From Paenibacillus guangzhouensis (GTDB lineage: Bacteria > Bacillota > Bacilli > Paenibacillales > Paenibacillaceae): a stretch of 64,000 nucleotides of DNA. The position numbers and the translations under genes are program-made. A model generated the notes under the pieces. It worked only from the letters and a program-made list of their open reading frames with translations, was not told the DNA's origin and searched no databases. Positions 63,564-64,000 of the stretch are shown piece after piece. Where the stretch lies: the NCBI RefSeq assembly GCF_009363075.1, contig NZ_CP045293.1:4300001-4364000 (forward strand), given 5' to 3'. The number at the start of each line of letters is the position of its first letter. Within the stretch, counting starts at the first letter, position 1.

Positions 63564-64000
63564 TCACCAAATGATCTCGCCCATCGGCTTTCCAGTCAGG
63601 GTATATTTCGTTACTCGAATTCCACTTTCACTCCGAATCGGATTCAGATAACCTTTTGCAGACAACGCTAGCAGCACACGAACCGAAGTACGATGACACA
63701 CATCCAAATGCGATTCAACATCCTTTGGTCGTAGGGGCCGCGCCAATTGATGCGCAAGGCGGATGACTTCACGTTCATTTCGTGTTGCCACAACATTTGA
63801 TCTTTCGACGTGATACCGACTCAAAATCATTTTTAGCAGCGTAATGCATAACTCTGGCCGATCCGCCACATCATCATAAGCAAATGAAATAACGCGATAC
63901 CCCATCGCTTGCAGGAATGTCTCGCGATTGAGCTCCTGACAATAGCGCGTGCGATCCATATCACGAACATGTGGGCCAAATCCCTTGATCTCGATGATCA
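63564..64000 (-). CDS. Partial gene: nuclease-like domain plus C-terminal winged helix
   Basis: The 3' part of a gene whose start lies beyond the window edge; 145 codons are visible. It opens IIEIKGFGPHVRDMDRTRYC, where ExK suits a restriction-endonuclease-like (DUF559/PD-(D/E)XK) fold, and continues NRETFLQAMGYRVISFAYDD. The last 60 residues (LARPLRPKDVESHLDVCHRT) look like a winged-helix segment. Whether it is a nuclease, and of what, cannot be told without the missing part. It runs into the repeat array. Confidence 0.7.
   Translation of the reverse strand, partial: IIEIKGFGPHVRDMDRTRYCQELNRETFLQAMGYRVISFAYDDVADRPELCITLLKMILSRYHVERSNVVATRNEREVIRLAHQLARPLRPKDVESHLDVCHRTSVRVLLALSAKGYLNPIRSESGIRVTKYTLTGKPMGEIIW

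Overview
The window looks like chromosomal DNA of an endospore-forming Bacillales bacterium, most likely Paenibacillus or a close relative. The signs are small spore genes (tlp, cmpA), the Bacillus-like order lolA/ydcC - alr - ndoAI - ndoA - tex - cmpA - sprT - tRNA, strong GGAGG ribosome binding sites, frequent GTG and TTG starts, and many sugar ABC transporters paired with YesMN-type two-component systems. Almost every gene lies on the minus strand. I see no insertion sequence, prophage or CRISPR array. All family names come from reading the proteins; no database search was run.

Layout: (1) 1-860, a six-gene tRNA operon. (2) 978-2510, small or structural proteins (a coiled-coil peptide, AIM24 family, an exported coiled-coil protein). 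(3) 2678-10802, a sugar uptake locus of the LplABC type with its own sensor kinase and AraC-type regulator and a Gfo/Idh/MocA oxidoreductase. (4) 11058-16039, a nucleotide-pyrophosphatase-like phosphatase, a large exported beta-helix protein with discoidin, cohesin and dockerin parts, and a parvulin-like foldase. (5) 16217-28591, an alpha-glucoside locus: LacI regulator, debranching-like glycosidase, two GH65 phosphorylases, an ABC importer and beta-phosphoglucomutase, with near-identical palindromic operators at both internal promoter regions. (6) 28708-41848, an organosulfur locus resembling the B. subtilis ytm and yxe operons: LysR regulator, amino-acid-type ABC importer, three flavin monooxygenases, an FMN reductase, two M20 deacylases, an FAD amine oxidase, a DinB-fold protein and a divergent GNAT acetyltransferase. 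(7) 42191-45989, a WYL regulator, two tandem paralogues of unclear function, a DUF1697 protein and a zinc-ribbon peptide. (8) 46145-51811, GH2, GH29 and a xylose-isomerase-like TIM barrel. (9) 52024-64000, core genes: a soluble chemotaxis-like receptor, two more tRNA clusters, a CorA transporter, an AlkA-type glycosylase, tlp, sprT, cmpA, tex, ndoA/ndoAI, alr, a LolA/YdcC lipoprotein, a 51-52 bp tandem repeat array and a partial nuclease-like gene at the edge.

How the genes work together: locus 5 reads as a closed route in which an imported alpha-glucoside is split by inverting phosphorolysis to beta-glucose-1-phosphate, then converted to glucose-6-phosphate by PgmB, under LacI control. Locus 6 reads as uptake, N-acetylation, flavin-dependent C-S cleavage and deacetylation of S-modified cysteines. 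The points most worth checking are an apparent AUA start codon with a near-perfect ribosome binding site (34683), an MFS-transporter remnant (25058-25177), the two-site 51 bp repeat family, and the WYL plus tandem-paralogue operon.
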